A stretch of 24,300 nt of DNA from JADJQU01 sp035490315 (GTDB lineage Bacteria > Planctomycetota > UBA1135 > GCA-002686595), in contig DATHET010000057.1 of assembly GCA_035490315.1 (NCBI GenBank), positions 1-24,300 on the forward strand. The letters run 5' to 3'. The translations under genes and the position numbers were made by a program. Positions 22,708 through 24,300 of this stretch are shown here, in pieces. The notes beneath the pieces are model-generated. The model saw only the letters and a list, made by a program, of their open reading frames with translations, was not told the DNA's origin and did no database searches. Within the stretch, counting starts at the first letter, position 1; each line of letters begins with the position of its first letter.

Positions 22708-24300
22708 CTCAGTTCCTCCTTCCCCGTGAGTTCGAGCGCCTCGGCCGGTCCCGCGTCGTCCGTCCGATTCTTCAACTGCCGCTTCTCCAGCCAAATGAAG
22801 ATCGGCGACGCGATGTAGATCGACGAGAAGGTGCCGGCGAAGATTCCGAAGGCCATCACGAAGGAGAAGCTCTCCAGGATGTTGCCGGTCCCCACGTTGA
22901 ACATGAAGACGATCAGGATCGTCGCCATCGAGGTCGACGTGATCACCGTGCGCGAGAAGGTCTCGTTGATCGATCGATTGACGATCTCTTCCAGTGAGCC
23001 TTGCGACTTCAAGCGGTTCTCCCGGATGCGGTCGAAGACCACGATCGTGTCGTTGATCGAATAGCCGATGATGGTCAAGAAGACCGCGATCAAGGACATG
23101 TCGAACTCGACGTGGATGAAGGGGAAGGACACGAGCAGCGCGACCACGCCGATCGTCAGCAGGATGTCGTGCAGGAGTGCCACCACGGCCGCGATCCCAT
23201 AGCTGTATTCCGAGAAGCGCACGCGGATGTAGAGCACGGTGACGAACATGCTCAAGAGCAGGGCCTTGAGCGCCGAGTCGCGCAGATCCGTGACGGCTTG
23301 ACCTCCGACGAGACTGGTTTCGGGGATCGGTTCCGCGAGGGCGAAGGCGCGGCCCGCGGAGTCCTGCTGGTGCTCGAGCGCCACGCGCATGCGAGTTTTC
23401 AGATCGAGCACGCTGGCGTCGGGCGCGGCTTGCCCGTGGAACTCGAGCACGTTCGGCATCTGGGCCGCCGCCTCGACACGCAGCTCGCGCATGCCGGCGC
23501 CGGTCAGGCAGGTTCGGACATCCTCGGCCGCATGCTCCTGCTCCAGGTACAGACGGCCCTCGATCGTGCTCGCTTCCGCCTCGGGATGGATCGCGAGCTC
23601 GATCGGTCCTTGTTGGATCACCGAGGCCAGACCGCGCTGGATTTCCGCGCGAAAGCTCTGCTCGCCGTCATCTGCCGGCTGGCTGTCGCTCTGGTGCTTG
23701 AAGCTGACGCGGAAGTCCGTGAACGTGTCGTCGCCGACTCGCGAGCCCGGCAAGGCCGAGACCGAAGCGGATTCGCCGATGTCCCCTGGGATCGCGGAGA
23801 CCAGCTCGCGCATCGATTCGACTCGCTGCGGCGACTCGGTGCGGACCTTGACCGTGGCTCCGCCCAGGAAGTCGATGCCGTATTTCTCGTGCGGGTCGAG
23901 CTTCACGAACCAACCGAGGCCGCCGAGGATCAAGACAGCCGACAGACCGAAGGCCAGCTTCGTCTGCGCGAGCACGCGGTAGTTCGCGTCGGCGAACCAG
24001 CGCCCCATGCGGAACGGTTGGTCGGGATTGCGCTGGACGTGCAACTGGATCAGGAGACGCACGATCACCAGCGCGGCGAACATCGAGGTCATCACGCCGA
24101 TGATCAGCGTCACCGCGAAGCCGCGGATCGGGCCGGTGCCCAGGAAGTAGAGGATGATGCCGGCGAGCACCGTCGTGACGTTGCCGTCGATGATCGCCGA
24201 GAGGGCGTTCATGAAACCCGCTTCGGAAGCGACGGCTGGAGTCTTGCCTCGATCCTGCTCCTCGCGGATGCGCTCGAAGATCAGGATGTTGGCGTCGACC
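22704..24300 (-). CDS. secDF: SecD-SecF fusion, protein-export membrane protein (5' part outside the window)
   Basis: The frame is open to the window edge: upstream of the internal Met at 24212 it reads VDANILIFERIREEQDRGKT and FMNALSAIIDGNVTTVLAGI, the conserved end of SecD. A linker (QRNPDQPFRMGRW) leads into SecF with ANYRVLAQTKLAFG, KYGIDFLGGATVKV, LVGGQAVTDLRDSALKALLL, FLTIIGYSINDTIVVFDRIREN and EIVNRSINETFSRTVITSTS. SecDF uses the proton gradient to pull exported proteins out of the SecYEG channel on the periplasmic side. The SecF periplasmic region between the GIDFLGG motif and the next membrane segment is about 200 residues, longer than in E. coli SecF. The fused arrangement is known from several phyla. 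It overlaps the next gene by 4 nt. Confidence 0.93.
   Translation of the reverse strand, partial: VDANILIFERIREEQDRGKTPAVASEAGFMNALSAIIDGNVTTVLAGIILYFLGTGPIRGFAVTLIIGVMTSMFAALVIVRLLIQLHVQRNPDQPFRMGRWFADANYRVLAQTKLAFGLSAVLILGGLGWFVKLDPHEKYGIDFLGGATVKVRTESPQRVESMRELVSAIPGDIGESASVSALPGSRVGDDTFTDFRVSFKHQSDSQPADDGEQSFRAEIQRGLASVIQQGPIELAIHPEAEASTIEGRLYLEQEHAAEDVRTCLTGAGMRELRVEAAAQMPNVLEFHGQAAPDASVLDLKTRMRVALEHQQDSAGRAFALAEPIPETSLVGGQAVTDLRDSALKALLLSMFVTVLYIRVRFSEYSYGIAAVVALLHDILLTIGVVALLVSFPFIHVEFDMSLIAVFLTIIGYSINDTIVVFDRIRENRLKSQGSLEEIVNRSINETFSRTVITSTSMATILIVFMFNVGTGNILESFSFVMAFGIFAGTFSSIYIASPIFIWLEKRQLKNRTDDAGPAEALELTGKEELS

Noticed and set aside
1..24300. tRNA, rRNA or insertion-sequence genes
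   Set aside because: No cloverleaf, rRNA core sequence or transposase catalytic motif was recognised on either strand.

Overview
This GC-rich window most likely comes from a member of the Planctomycetota. Three secreted proteins (1928-3685, 8225-9454 and 18890-20062 reverse) end in the same roughly 140-residue module with a W-x-RDP motif near the C-terminus. One of them also carries the calcium-loop motif DCNGNGVxD...NSNGVPDECE that is common in planctomycete secreted proteins. Signal peptides, a lipobox, a SecD-SecF fusion and a periplasmic furanose-uptake system fit a didermal, glycan-degrading bacterium. The genus cannot be told from this sequence.

Layout. (1) 1-1680: the 3' end of a glycogen-debranching-type glycosidase converges on a reverse-strand PadR regulator plus HAAS-type membrane protein pair. 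A perfect palindrome overlaps the padR start codon. (2) About 1690-9580: an accessory-looking stretch in which single genes or small gene groups alternate with five long hairpin repeats (about 90-110 nt) of two families. The genes are secreted beta-rich or beta-helix proteins, a DinB-fold protein, an orphan DUF433 antitoxin-like protein and a small membrane protein. (3) 9610-16306: a compact operon, ytfQ-like binding lipoprotein, GH127 beta-L-arabinofuranosidase, ytfR-like ATPase, ytfT-like permease, yjfF-like permease, with 4-nt overlaps or a 1-nt gap between genes. (4) 16431-18611: a secreted HEAT-repeat protein. (5) 18890-20062 reverse: a beta-propeller-like secreted protein, separated from the HEAT gene by a terminator hairpin. 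(6) 20353-24300 reverse: a membrane-anchored protein with carboxypeptidase-regulatory-like domains, apparently translationally coupled to the upstream secDF fusion, which runs off the window.

Functionally, the clearest unit is region 3. A periplasmic Cys/Zn-type beta-L-arabinofuranosidase probably releases a furanose sugar, and a furanose-type ABC importer takes it up. The least explained and most interesting unit is region 2. Its hairpins share outer ends (A/G)GTACC. The two intact members of one family differ in sequence, yet most differences are matched in both arms. The repeats partition the region into gene cassettes. No transposase or integrase is encoded here.
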